64,000 nucleotides of DNA from Flavobacterium sp. SUN052 (GTDB taxonomy: Bacteria; Bacteroidota; Bacteroidia; Flavobacteriales; Flavobacteriaceae), in assembly GCF_028867935.1 (NCBI RefSeq), contig NZ_JAPQNS010000006.1:124001-188000 (forward strand), written 5' to 3'. Below are positions 7,601 to 17,300 of the stretch, piece by piece. A program made the position numbers and the translations under genes. The notes under the pieces are model-generated. The model had not been told where the DNA came from. It saw nothing but the letters and a program-made list of their open reading frames with translations, and did not search any database. Position 1 is the first letter of the stretch; each line of letters opens with the position of its first letter.

Positions 7601-10410
7601 GCCGCCGTGCCGCAACCGGGCGGAGCAATCAACCCCTGGATGACAACGGTGGGCGGGCGTTGGTAGGTCAGGTTGAACGTGGTAACCGCTGTGGCCGAAG
7701 TCAAATCCCGCGTGAGCGAATCGGTTGGCATGCCGTTGATGAAGGTCAGGAAATCGGTGCTGCTCACCCCGGCAATCCCGTTGGGGGTGAAGCTGATGAC
7801 CGAGACCCGGTATTTACGGGGCGGCAACAGAATCGTGTAAAACCCCGATGCATTGGTAGACACGCGCTTGCGGAAACACGACGGCCGGGCGTTGTTGCTC
7901 CCGTCGAGCAGCACGTCCGTAAACTCAAGCACCGCCGTGCCGATGGCCTCGTTACAACCCGCAGCCAGCCGCCCGGTAATGGTTTGCGAGGTCGGGCTGT
8001 TGAACGTAATATTATATACGTCAGTCACGACCGAAACCGTTTGCGACGACGGTACGAAGGTCAGTCCTGCCATACTAGCCGAGAGCGAATATACGCCCGG
8101 ATTGTTTACCGATACCGCAAACTGCCCGTATTTGCCCGGAGCGGGTGTCGAGAAGAAACTCGTTTGGGTAGTGTTGAGGAGTTGGTTGCTGCGCGACGTT
8201 CGGATGGTGACTCCATCGACCGGGCAACTAACCAGACCGGTCAGGGGCGTGGCTCCCGAAAAGCCCGTGATGCAATCGGCGCAACTTTGGTTGGTTTGGC
8301 CGGAGAGTGCGTAAGTGCTTTGGTCGGTGAAATTCATCGTCTTCGGCGTGTTGAACTGGTTCATCGTGAACGTCTGCGACGCGGGGCTGAACGTGTGCGT
8401 CAGCGTGGGCGAACTGGACGGTCCGTCGTTACGGTCGGCGTAGCTCGGCGTAACGGTAAACGTGGCTGCCGTGACCGAAGCAGGCGTTGTGCCAGCCTGA
8501 ACACCGTAATACACCGGCGCAATGGTGTAGGTGCCATCGGCCACCGTCACGGCGGTGTAGGTCCAGCTTCCGGGACTACCTGCCAGCCCGGTGGTGGTGC
8601 GGACAGCCGTGATGGTTACGCCCGCTACCGGCGTGATGCCGTCGGTGCTGACCACCTGCCCCGTAAACCGCCCATCGGCCCGGATTACATTGACCGAAAC
8701 CGGGCCAGCCGTGGCCGTAGGGCCACACACGCTCGTGATAATGCGCCGAAACTGATACGTTTTGTTGGGACCACCATCGGTGGTAAGAGTGTTGGGTAGC
8801 AAAATACTCTGACTGTTCGCATTGCTGATGTCGGTCCAGAACGTGCCGTTGTCGCCACTTTGTTGCCAGCTTAACGTGAATGCAGACGGAGCCGAAGCGG
8901 CCGTCAGGCTGGCGAGCGTGTTGGGCGATTCCTGCGGATAGGGTACCAGAGCCAGCCCGGCAATAGCCCCGCCCCGTATCGGCTCGGTTTCGTAGGCACC
9001 CATATCAACCCGGCCCCCGCTTATGCGCGGATTCCCGGCCAGGTCGGTGGTGACAGGCGTGAAGGGGGCAAGGCTGCCGTTTACTGCCGAGTTGTTGCCT
9101 GCATCAATGGCTGGTGAGCAGTCGCGCAGTTGGGTACTGTTGGTGCTGGAAAAAGGGTTTGTGGTGGCCCCAAGGTTGCCAATGCCGAAGGTATTTATCA
9201 CCGATGACTCCCCCAAACTGTAGCTGCTATTGGGTATAAAAGTGTTGCCGAAGCCGCTGCTACCAACCTGATAAAAGGTGGTTGATCCCGGATTACCGAA
9301 TAAAACACAGTTCACCAGGGTGGTATTTATGCTACCACTGCCCAGATTTCTGTTGAATAATAAGGCACCGTATCCTGTGTTTCCAAAAGTGCCCGGATTG
9401 ATCCGATTGCCCTGAAACGAACAGTTGGTAAATACCGGACTTATGGAGCCAGTCGAACCGCTGGTCAGTTCGCTGTACATCACACCACCACCGCTAAGAG
9501 TACCGCCACCACCAAAGCCGCCGACCGACAAAAACGTAGATACATTGCTCTGGAATGAGCAATTGGTAAAAGCGTTGCTCAACCCGCCATACGAACTGAC
9601 AACACTCGCAATGGCCCCACCCTGACTTGCCGTATTCGATACAAACACGCTGTTCAGAGCCCTGAGCGAGTAGCTGTCGGAACCGCCACTGGTATAAATC
9701 GCTCCGCCCAGCACGGCCGTATTGCTCTCGAACCGACAGTTCTGGATGACTAGGTCATCCCCGCTCGCGAAACTGTTTGCAATGCCCCCTCCGTTCTGCT
9801 CATTGATGTTGTTGACAAACCAACAGTTGCGGATAGTAGGGCTGCTCGCATTGCGGATGGCCCCATTCAGACTCCTCCCTGACACCGTTGACGTACTGTT
9901 ACATTGGGTCAACACAAACCCGTCGATAGTAGGCTGACTGAACAGGTCTGCCGGGACATCAATCAGCGTAACTGTGTTGTCGGCGGTGTTGTTGGGCGTA
10001 CCAATGTCGCCACTGAGTGTAGTACCCGACGGCACGGTTACGCTCATAGCTGGCCGTTGGCTCAACGCGGTTTCAGTCCCCAGAAAGCCGCCGTAGATAG
10101 CCACGCCGTTTCGCAGAATGAACCGAAAATTGCGGCTTGGCGTGGGCGTGAAACCACCAGTGGGGTGGCCGCCGGTGGTGGGTTTGTACGTCCCGGCCAT
10201 CACCCAAATCTGATCGTTACTGCCGAAGCCACCGGCGTTAATCATGGCTTGCAGATCACCGCTGGCATTGGCCCATGAATCTCCCGTGCCGGTACCGGTT
10301 GCGGTGGGTTTTACATAGCGGATGGTTTGGGCGAGGGTGGGGAGGGCGGTCAGGCAAAACAGCAGACAGACGCCCAGAAAGAAACGAGATAACGTGTAGC
10401 GTAGCTCCAT
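4660..10410 (-). CDS. Giant secreted multidomain beta-helix / Ig / Calx-beta protein
   Basis: A 1916-residue exported protein. In order: a signal peptide (cleaved near TLAQ, residue 28); a right-handed parallel beta-helix to about 480 with the local family motif DQIWVMAGTYKP ... AIYGGF; an Ig-like segment (about 495-585); a carboxypeptidase-regulatory-like beta-sandwich starting GRFTGQVVSTDG; further beta-sandwiches; an unusual Ser/Thr-rich central region (about 1130-1390); CARDB/Ig-like and SbsA-like Ig domains; a Calx-beta domain with VNDASVEPDETI near 1850; and a short tail with GNWNDPTVWSCGVVP. It lacks the C-terminal module shared by eight neighbours and ends in VQLGF. It is the only gene directly behind the class A regulator at 10514-12310 and its boxes. 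Likely a surface adhesin or matrix protein; no enzyme motif was recognised. Confidence 0.88.
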   Translation of the reverse strand: MELRYTLSRFFLGVCLLFCLTALPTLAQTIRYVKPTATGTGTGDSWANASGDLQAMINAGGFGSNDQIWVMAGTYKPTTGGHPTGGFTPTPSRNFRFILRNGVAIYGGFLGTETALSQRPAMSVTVPSGTTLSGDIGTPNNTADNTVTLIDVPADLFSQPTIDGFVLTQCNSTSTVSGRSLNGAIRNASSPTIRNCWFVNNINEQNGGGIANSFASGDDLVIQNCRFESNTAVLGGAIYTSGGSDSYSLRALNSVFVSNTASQGGAIASVVSSYGGLSNAFTNCSFQSNVSTFLSVGGFGGGGTLSGGGVMYSELTSGSTGSISPVFTNCSFQGNRINPGTFGNTGYGALLFNRNLGSGSINTTLVNCVLFGNPGSTTFYQVGSSGFGNTFIPNSSYSLGESSVINTFGIGNLGATTNPFSSTNSTQLRDCSPAIDAGNNSAVNGSLAPFTPVTTDLAGNPRISGGRVDMGAYETEPIRGGAIAGLALVPYPQESPNTLASLTAASAPSAFTLSWQQSGDNGTFWTDISNANSQSILLPNTLTTDGGPNKTYQFRRIITSVCGPTATAGPVSVNVIRADGRFTGQVVSTDGITPVAGVTITAVRTTTGLAGSPGSWTYTAVTVADGTYTIAPVYYGVQAGTTPASVTAATFTVTPSYADRNDGPSSSPTLTHTFSPASQTFTMNQFNTPKTMNFTDQSTYALSGQTNQSCADCITGFSGATPLTGLVSCPVDGVTIRTSRSNQLLNTTQTSFFSTPAPGKYGQFAVSVNNPGVYSLSASMAGLTFVPSSQTVSVVTDVYNITFNSPTSQTITGRLAAGCNEAIGTAVLEFTDVLLDGSNNARPSCFRKRVSTNASGFYTILLPPRKYRVSVISFTPNGIAGVSSTDFLTFINGMPTDSLTRDLTSATAVTTFNLTYQRPPTVVIQGLIAPPGCGTAAGYSLMQQEIPSSLTVLAYQGPVATGCPVSNGTVTVSTNIQTGATQSLTNTVAGGSRSFTLVPGSPNIIAPYYRNLNVLFTDAFGRVATPLNQNVVVTGIQAGSATFETISPEIPFLVLHDPAGDASSSFWESNTTQERAMRFYTAGAGSAKTWFEAKVGVAFTVGFGYYTSVDIWGTIGGGITTTARTTNSNEAIISTTTSQRVSTSSGSSITGPDADVFVGAALNLWYATSTVISFDPTSCTIGSSKRLVVANKGVATQYYYTAYEIKNSVIPALAVLRDLTPAENEKRRYDNQISVWQQVLDNNTENRKKAQFVANKSFDGGVGEISESVTKSVSQNNTIEFGMDIDTEIAGSLGFDIAGNGYSGGVTANFKIESGNSESNTETRAITTGYTLKDNNVGDRFSVDVKTDPVYGTPVFDLLGGKASCPPEAAALPRDDVQLSVTNPVATNVANNTEAQFTLKIGNISQVNTDASRTVYLSLVPTSNPDGAIISINGSPYIAPLPYTVNRLGEVQVTVRVAKSAASNVFAYEGLQFQVTDACGGKPLQTVALSVFFQSPCSSISLLSPETNWVSTQADNNSVPVQIGGYTVANLTNVTLQYQPQGGTWVDGPTLTAAQLSNSPAGTAINWNINGLLDGLYTLRLRLTCPLGGGATGTVYSGRANGIIDRVAPVRFGNTQPTNDSYQPGSNIGVSYSENLRCSTITSSNVVARRRSNGQVVPVSVGCYANQISVVPTGSWAGFVGDAISLTLTGVADQYGNTKATPDIWQFSVGSQTAATGSTALSVAVVNSPISESSTNTMAVVFRLPTVAANNVLVNFGVSGTAQFGVDYLTAYGASASQPLSATVNGMVGSILIPAGTSSATLLIAPVNDASVEPDETIIINLLAGGDYLIGAPSAVTAVILNDDAPCTGTITTVKNGNWNDPTVWSCGVVPAGTDTVQLNHAVSVTTNYVALVRTVRYGSGGRLIYQAGGRVQLGF

Positions 10411-10432
10411 ATACTTGAGGAATTTTCTACGC

Positions 10433-10529
10433 TAAAGGTAGCGGTCAGCTCAGGGGGCGACTTGGTCTATTGTGCCAAAGACTTGGTCTATTGTTGCATG
10501 AAGCCACAAAAGCTTAGTCTATTGTTGCA
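10433..10529 (-). promoter_or_regulatory. Class A triple operator and promoter of the 4660-10410 gene
   Basis: On the plus strand the boxes read GACTTGGTCTATTGTGCCA (10459-10477), GACTTGGTCTATTGTTGCA (10480-10498) and AAGCTTAGTCTATTGTTGCA (10510-10529). Their cores are 21 and 31 bp apart, about two and three helical turns. TACCTTTA (10433-10440, minus strand), a 7/8 match to TAnnTTTG, lies 18 bp from the nearest box. The farthest box overlaps the last codons of the regulator gene and encodes its final ATID and stop. Confidence 0.78.
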
Positions 10530-12310
10530 CCACTCCTCAAAACCTGCTCGATGGCCGTGAAAAACCGCGCAAACTGGGGGTGCGACTTGAAGAACTTGGC
10601 TTTGCGGAAGAACGTGTTAATGTACAGCATTCGGCCATCGTGCTGTTCGAGGGCCAGGTTCCAGTGGTAGTGGCCTTTCTCCAGATTACCCAGTGCGATG
10701 TAGAATTGGCCAATGTCGTGGTGAGAGATGGGGTATTTGTGGGGGGGGGCTTCAAGCTCGGCCATCACTTCGTTGGCTTTTGCCAGTTGCCCCGAAAAAA
10801 TATAGGCGATGCCCTGAAAACAGATTGTTAGGCAACTGGGGTATAGTTGCCGCGCCTTTTCGATCGTCGGCAGAAGCTCATCGAACCGAAACTGCTCCAG
10901 CAACACCAGTGATTTTACGTAATAGCCACCCCAGAAATACGGCTTCAACTGGATCGTTTTCTCGATTTGCAACAGGCACTCGTCCAGATTACCCTCCCAC
11001 CAATAGCAAAAAGCTGCCGAAAGCTGATTGATAATTGCCAACGGGTCAAGGGCTACTGCTTTTGCAACATGCTTGTGAGCCAACGCAAAATCGCCGGTGA
11101 AACCACCCCAAAAGCCGTGGTACAGATTCCCCTCGATGGAGTTGGGATTCATGCTCAGGGCTTTTTTGAAAATCATTTGGGCGGCTTGCATGTCCCAATC
11201 ATACCACATTTTCATGTGGGCGTCGCGCACGTGATTTTCAGCGTTGCCAGGGTCGAGTGCAAGGGCTTTCTGGATGGCCCATTTAGCAATTTCGATGCTT
11301 TGTTGGGGGGGCACCTGGGCAAAAAACCATAAATGGATGTAGCAACCGGCCATGCCCGTGTAGGCGGCTGCATAGTCGGGTTCGAGAGCAATGGCCTCTT
11401 CGAAATAAGCAACGGCTTTGAACAAGGCTTCGCCCCCCGACAGTTTGTTGAAGTAGAAAAGCCCCTTCAGATACGATTGGTAGGCCTCGGTGTTGCGGGT
11501 ATCTCGTTTGAAGAGAACCTCTTTCTGCGGGCCAAAAAGTTTGACTTTGACTTCTTTCAGAATCGCCAGCGCAATCTCGTCCTGAATCTCAAACACATCG
11601 TCGAGCTCCCGGTCGTATTTTTCGGACCACAGGTGAAACCCGTCTTCTACCTTAATCAACTGAGCCGTGATGCGTAGCTTGTTGCCCGACTTGCGGACAC
11701 TCCCCTCCAGAATATGATTGACACTGAGTTTCGCGCCGATTTGCCGCAGGTCAGTATTCTTGTTTTTGAAACTAAAGCAGGAGGTGCGACCTGCTACGTT
11801 GAGCGCGGGCACCTGGGCCAGCACATTAATGATTTCTTCGGTAATGCCATCGCTGAAATAGTCCTGTTCGGAGTCGTTGCTCATGTTCACAAACGGCAAA
11901 ACGGCAATGGATAACTGGGGAGAAAGGGCAGGAACGGGCAGAGAAAGAGGTTTGGTGGGAGCTGGTACGACGGCAAACGACATGTGTTTCCTGAAATCGG
12001 TGGGGCTTACGTCAAATTCGTCGGTAAAATACTTGCTGAAGTTTTGAGGGCTACTGATTCCTACGGCATCGGCGATTTCTGAAATCCGTAAATCTGTTGT
12101 GGAAAGCAGGATCTTGGCCCGTTCTAAACGGCTTTTTCGGATATACAGGGTAGTAGAAAGGCCGGTTTCTTCGATGAGGATTCGGTGTAATTGCGAACGG
12201 CTAATACCAATGGTCTTGCAAAGAGCATCCACCGAAAACGCTTCGTTGGTCAAATTGTTTTCGATACTTTGATTGATTTTATCAAGAACGATCAGCTCAA
12301 TGCGGTTCAT
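10514..12310 (-). CDS. Class A AraC-HTH / TolB-like / TPR regulator (soluble form)
   Basis: 598 residues. Residues 10-110 are an AraC-type double helix-turn-helix at the N-terminus (GISRSQLHRI; LRISEIADAVGISSPQNFSKYF; SPTDFRKH). Residues about 133-265 are the TolB-like domain found in adenylate cyclase-type regulators (IAVLPFVNMSNDSEQDYFSDG ... LEGSVRKSGNKLRITAQL). TPRs follow to about 575. Unlike its two paralogues (24319, 49477) it has no membrane helix between HTH and TolB-like domain, so it is probably cytoplasmic. It is expected to bind the three class A boxes at its own 3' end and drive the 4660-10410 gene. A run of nine C in the coding strand (10741-10749, about codon 520) is a possible slippage site. 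Confidence 0.88.
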   Translation of the reverse strand: MNRIELIVLDKINQSIENNLTNEAFSVDALCKTIGISRSQLHRILIEETGLSTTLYIRKSRLERAKILLSTTDLRISEIADAVGISSPQNFSKYFTDEFDVSPTDFRKHMSFAVVPAPTKPLSLPVPALSPQLSIAVLPFVNMSNDSEQDYFSDGITEEIINVLAQVPALNVAGRTSCFSFKNKNTDLRQIGAKLSVNHILEGSVRKSGNKLRITAQLIKVEDGFHLWSEKYDRELDDVFEIQDEIALAILKEVKVKLFGPQKEVLFKRDTRNTEAYQSYLKGLFYFNKLSGGEALFKAVAYFEEAIALEPDYAAAYTGMAGCYIHLWFFAQVPPQQSIEIAKWAIQKALALDPGNAENHVRDAHMKMWYDWDMQAAQMIFKKALSMNPNSIEGNLYHGFWGGFTGDFALAHKHVAKAVALDPLAIINQLSAAFCYWWEGNLDECLLQIEKTIQLKPYFWGGYYVKSLVLLEQFRFDELLPTIEKARQLYPSCLTICFQGIAYIFSGQLAKANEVMAELEAPPHKYPISHHDIGQFYIALGNLEKGHYHWNLALEQHDGRMLYINTFFRKAKFFKSHPQFARFFTAIEQVLRSGATID

Positions 12311-12395
12311 AAAACAGGTCTATAGCATACGGGTTGGCCACACAATAATATCGAGATTTTGTAGCAGATCATAGCGGCTATTGAGCATACGTGGT

Positions 12396-12448
12396 GACGT
12401 TATCTGGGCTCCCTTCCTTAAACGTAAGAAAAGGGACCAGATAACGTC
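12396..12448 (-). terminator. Hairpin terminator after the 12454-14352 gene
   Basis: Perfect 12-bp arms GACGTTATCTGG / CCAGATAACGTC, with a further CTCCCTT/AAGGGA pairing inside, begin 5 bp after the stop of the RCC1 gene. A clear T-run is lacking, so it may be a processing or stability hairpin. It closes the operon that starts at 23165. Confidence 0.55.
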
Positions 12449-12453
12449 TAATT

Positions 12454-14352
12454 CTATTGTCCCTGTACCACCCACTGCACGGTTCGCTGGCACCCGCCCG
12501 CCCCCGTCACCGTCAGCGTAAACAAGCCCGGCCGGTTGATGGGGAAAATGCCGGTGGTGTTGCTGTCGACTTGCCGAATTTCGTAACCGTTGATGCGATC
12601 CATGACGGACGAAAGCACGTAAAAACTCCCCGGAGTGTCACCCCCGACCGATGCCCTGATCAAGACTGGATTGGTGAACGGTGGAAGCGTGACGATGGCC
12701 ACGCCGGTGCCCTGCACGGTAGTGCCGTTGGGAAAAGTAACTATTGCTGTTGGGTCAGGATTTATGGTTAGCGAGACCCCCGCCGAAGCCGTGCAACCGT
12801 TGGACCCCGTTACCAGTACCGAGTAGGTTCCGCTTTGGGTGGCAATGGCCGTGTTGGTTGATTCGTTTTGGCTAAGCCCCGGCCCGCTGAAGGCGTAGGT
12901 GTTGGCTCTAGGCTGGGCCGTGAGCGTCACGCCGGTTCCGGTGCAAAAACTCAGGCCAGTGGCGGGGGTCAGGCTCACCGTGGGGGCTGTGGTATTGCTC
13001 AGGACGGTGGTTGTGGTTGTGCTGGTGCAGCCGTTGGCGTTGCCCACCGTGACCGAGTAGGTGCCGCCCGCACTGACCACCAGCGTACTGGCTGACCCCG
13101 GTGTGCCGAGCGTGCCATTGGCATTGGCAAACGTGTAGGAAGTGCCTGACCCGCCCGATGCGGTCAGCGTGACGCTGGTCTGGGCGCAGTTGAGTGAGCC
13201 ACTAACTACCAGACTGGCCGTGGGTAGCGCGTTGACGGTTACTGTTACGGTGCCGTTGGTGGTGGTGCCATTGGCGTTACGAACCAGGTAGTAGTAGGTT
13301 TGCGTAGCCGTGGGCGAGACCACCGGGCTGGCTACCGGCTGGGCATCGTAGCCTGCGGCCTCACCAGAGCCATTCCTGCCCCAGCCCACCACCGATCCGT
13401 TCGCTAACAGAGCCAGGCTATGAAAGGACCCGGCGGCAATGGCGATAGCGGGGGTGGCCGAGGTTGGTACAGTCAATTCACCAAAGACATTATTCCCCCC
13501 CCAACCCACGATCGATCCGTCTGCTTTCAGGGCCAGATTATGCTGGTCCCCGGCGGCAATGGCGATGGCGGGGGTGGCCGAGGCTGGCACACTCGTCTGA
13601 TTAACGACGTTATTCCCCCAGCCCACTACCGATCCGTTGTTTAACAGGGCCAGACTATGCGCGAACCCAGCGGCAATGGCGGTGGCGGGGAGAGCCAGGG
13701 ATGGTACGCTACTTTGACCATAGAAATCCCATCCCCAGCCCACTACGGACCCGCCTGATTTCAGGGCCAGGCTATGCGCGCCCCCGGTGGTAATGGCGAT
13801 GGCGGGGGTGGCCGAGGCTGGCACACTCGTCTGACCCTGGTCATTCCTACCCCAGCCCACGATTGACCCGCCTGCTTTCAGGGCCAGACTATGCTGGTAA
13901 TCAGCGGCAATGGCGATAGCGGGTGTGGCCGAGGCTGGCACACTTGTCTGACTCTGGTCGTTACTGCCCCAGCCCACGATTGATCCGTCTGCTTTCAGGG
14001 CCAGGCTATGATCTGACCCGGCGGCAATGGCAATGGCGGGTGTGGCCGAGGCTGGCACACTCGTTTGCCCCTGGTTATTACTGCCCCAGGCCACCACCGA
14101 TCCGTTGGCTAACAGGGCCATACTATGAAGGGTCCCGCTCCCACCGACAATGGCGATGGCTTGTGGTTTAAGCGACCAGCTCACCGTGCTGCCCGTCGGG
14201 GCCGTAATCTGTGTGCGGAGGTCTAGTGAACGGCCCGTACACAGGTTGGTAGAAATCTGAGCCTGAGCTTGGATGGCCAGAGCCAGCAGCAACGAGGTTG
14301 CCAGAACGAAGATGGGTAGTTTGGTTTTCAAGTGTTTGTATTGATTTGTCAT
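12454..14352 (-). CDS. Secreted RCC1-repeat protein with shared C-terminal module
   Basis: 632 residues. The signal peptide ends near ALAIQAQA. Residues about 65-345 hold eight RCC1-like units of about 38 residues with SLALKADGSIVGWGSN and QTSVPASATPAIAIAAG. Two Ig/PKD-like beta-sandwiches follow (GTYSVTVGNANGCTSTTTT; GTYSVLVTGSNGCTASAG). The last ~95 residues are the common module (DRINGYEIRQVDSNTTGIF ... GCQRTVQWVVQGQ). The RCC1 unit is shorter than that of the protein at 1-2020, so the two arose separately. The start lies 20 bp after the stop of the 14373-21611 gene, so the two are co-transcribed. Probably displayed on the cell surface; ligand unknown. Confidence 0.87.
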   Translation of the reverse strand: MTNQYKHLKTKLPIFVLATSLLLALAIQAQAQISTNLCTGRSLDLRTQITAPTGSTVSWSLKPQAIAIVGGSGTLHSMALLANGSVVAWGSNNQGQTSVPASATPAIAIAAGSDHSLALKADGSIVGWGSNDQSQTSVPASATPAIAIAADYQHSLALKAGGSIVGWGRNDQGQTSVPASATPAIAITTGGAHSLALKSGGSVVGWGWDFYGQSSVPSLALPATAIAAGFAHSLALLNNGSVVGWGNNVVNQTSVPASATPAIAIAAGDQHNLALKADGSIVGWGGNNVFGELTVPTSATPAIAIAAGSFHSLALLANGSVVGWGRNGSGEAAGYDAQPVASPVVSPTATQTYYYLVRNANGTTTNGTVTVTVNALPTASLVVSGSLNCAQTSVTLTASGGSGTSYTFANANGTLGTPGSASTLVVSAGGTYSVTVGNANGCTSTTTTTVLSNTTAPTVSLTPATGLSFCTGTGVTLTAQPRANTYAFSGPGLSQNESTNTAIATQSGTYSVLVTGSNGCTASAGVSLTINPDPTAIVTFPNGTTVQGTGVAIVTLPPFTNPVLIRASVGGDTPGSFYVLSSVMDRINGYEIRQVDSNTTGIFPINRPGLFTLTVTGAGGCQRTVQWVVQGQ

Positions 14353-14372
14353 TGTAAAAACTTATGCTTCAC

Positions 14373-17300
14373 CTATTGAACAATCCATTGCACGGTTCGC
14401 TGGCACCCGCCTGCACCCGTGACCGTCAGCGTGAACAGGCCCAGCCGCGTGATGGGGAAAATACCGGTGTTGTTGGCGTCAGTCTGGCGAATCTCGAAGC
14501 CGTTGATGCGGTCCAGAATCATCACCCGCTCGTACAATACACCACCTGAGGCCTGGAAAACAACTGGTGGGTTGAGCGAGGGCACTTTCACCACGGGAAT
14601 GCCCGTTCCCGCCACCGTGACCGAATTAGGAAAGGTGATGGTAGCGGTGGGTGTGGGGTTCACCGTCAGCGTGAATCCGTTGGAAGTGGTGCTGCCTCCC
14701 GGCCCCGTCACCGAGAGCGAGTACACCCCCCCATTGCTCACCTGCACGTTGCCCAGCGAGAGGGCTAGCCCCGTTTGACCCGGCACGGGCGAGCCGCCCC
14801 TGAGCCACTGGTAGCTGGTTACCAGGCCCGACACGCCCACCGTAACCATCACCGAAGCTCCTTCGCACACAGTGGAGGCCGTGGCGGGTTGGGTGGTGAT
14901 GATGGGCGCTGCCGAGGTAACGCTGAGCAGCACACTAGCCGTGCCGGAGCAGCCGTTGGTTGTCCCCGTCACAGAGTAGGGCCCGGCCACGTTGACCGAG
15001 ATAGCCGTAGTGCTAGCCAAATTTGACCAGTGGTAGCTGGCCGCTCCCGAGGCCGTGAAGGTGGCCGTCTGTAGTGAAGAGATAGTCAGGCTGGGGCTAG
15101 GCGTAATGGTGACGGTAGGAATCGGGTTGACCGTCAGGCTAAAAGCGGTACTGGTGACGGAGTTACAGGCCCCCGTTACCACCACTGAATAGTTGCCCGT
15201 ATCCGTAGTCTGGGCGTTGGGCAAGGAGAGCGTGGCCGAGGTTTGCCCCCCGACCAAATTATTGCCCCGATACCATTGATAGGTCAGGGGAGGAGTTCCC
15301 GTGGCACTCACCGAGGCTACCACTGTTGTGCCAGCACAGACCGCCGAACTGGCTGCTGGTCCATTGACCAGGCTGGTGAGGGGTGTAGCCGTGACCGATA
15401 GGGTGGTGGTGCTGATGCAGCCGCTGGCGTTAGCCACAGTGACGGTATACATACCACTCTGCGTGACGGTAGCGGTGTTGCTGCTGCTCCCCCCGGTTTG
15501 CGTGGCCCCGCTGCTAAAGGTGTAATTGGTGCCGCCGGAAGCAGTTAGGGTCAGCATTGTGCCGGTACAAAAACTCTGAATCAGGGCCGATAGGGAGGCC
15601 GTTGGAATGGCTGTATCGCTGATGACGGTGGTCGTGGTGGTGCTGGTACAGCCGTTGGTGTTGCCCACGGTAACCGAATAGATGCCGGGTGCATTCACCA
15701 CCAATGTGCTGGCTGAGTCCGGCGTGCCGAGCGTACCACTTGCGCTGGCGAAGGTATACGATACGCCCCCCGAAGCCGTTAGGGTAACGCTGGTCTGGGA
15801 GCAGTTGAGCGAGCCGCTGGCTACAAGCGTGGGCGTGGGCAGCGCATTGACTGTTACGCTAACTGTGCCGGTTTGAGTGCAACTGTTTACGTCGTCGGTG
15901 GTAGTAAAATACAGCGTGTTTACACCGACGCTCAGGCTGGTGGGCGTAAAGGTGTTTGTGGTCTGATTGTAGGTGCCGCCTGCCGTGGTCAGGGCCGCAT
16001 CGGTGTACCAGGTGGTGCCGACCGAGAAACTATTGGCACCACCGATTTGCAGGGCGGTTGTAGACGAAGTACCGCACAGGCTGAAGGGAGCCACAATCAC
16101 ATTGTTGTTGGTGACATTGGGAATGGGGTTGCCCTGCGGGTATGTGATCACGCCGTTGTTAGTCAGTGTGCCGGTGTTGCTGTGCGGTTTGGTGGTGTTG
16201 ACTGTGAAGAAACCCGCGTTGGTCAAGTCCCCACCATTATTGATATTGTCGAACACCGTCAGTACCGCGCAGGTGGAGTTGGAGAAAACGGACGTATTCC
16301 AAAGGCCGTCGGTACTACTGGCTGGCCCGGTTGTACTGATTTTGATGAGAGCGGCATTGACAAACGTGGACGAAGTTATGTTGGTTAGGCCATAACCGGT
16401 TCGGTCAATGGTAATGGAGGCACCCGTAAGGTTGTTGAACGTAGCGGAACTGCTATTGTTGATGCCCGACCCCGGAATAGCAAAATTTTGCCCGATGCGG
16501 ATTGTGGCTGCATTAGTAAAAATCGCCGTTGGGCTGTTATTCACGATAGCACTACCTGTGGGCTGGTCAATCTCGATTCGGCCATCCGAATTGTTGCTGA
16601 ACGTCCGGTAGTTCAAAATCCCCGTGATACCCGTTCGGGCGTTGGCCCCGATCTGAATTAGCCCTGAATTCTGAAAATTTGTAGAGGCATCTTGTGTGTT
16701 CCAGATGCCATTGCCCCGGTAGCCATCTATGTAAATGACTCCAGTCGACTGATTGGTAAACCGATTAAAATTTTGGAGGCCACTGCCTGCTTGTCCCGCC
16801 GTTGCCGACAAAGCCAGCGTAATGGTTCCGGCATTGGTGAAAACGCCATTATAGTAGTTGTAGAGACCAAAAGGAGCCTGGTCAACCCGAATAATACCCG
16901 TGGCGGTGTTGGTAAAGGAAGCCTCGCTGTAAAGGCCGGCTACGTTGATTAATGAGGCCGAAGCACCAATGGTGAGTGTGCCGCTGTTCAGGTAGGTGCC
17001 GTAGTTATCGATGCCATCCCAACCGCTTATGTACACTCGTAACCGAATAAGTCCTGTGGCTGTGTTGGTAAACGAAGCCGTACTGGTGTTGTTGAGGGCC
17101 GTATTACCAATAGAACCCGACTGACCCACAAGGAGGGTCGCCGAGTTGACAAATGTACCCGTGTTATGTAAACCGTGACTCGTTGTTTGGTCAATGGTTA
17201 TGATACCACCTGTATTGTTAAAGATGGTCTGATTCCAGATGCCATTTGCACCCACGCTGGCCAAAGCCCCGATGGTAATGGTTCCTGTATTGGCGAATGT

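Noticed and set aside
6994..8799. A 601-codon open frame on the plus strand
   Set aside because: It lies wholly opposite the 4660-10410 gene, has Arg/Gly-rich low-complexity sequence, no domain motifs and no start context. It is an antisense shadow of a GC-biased gene.
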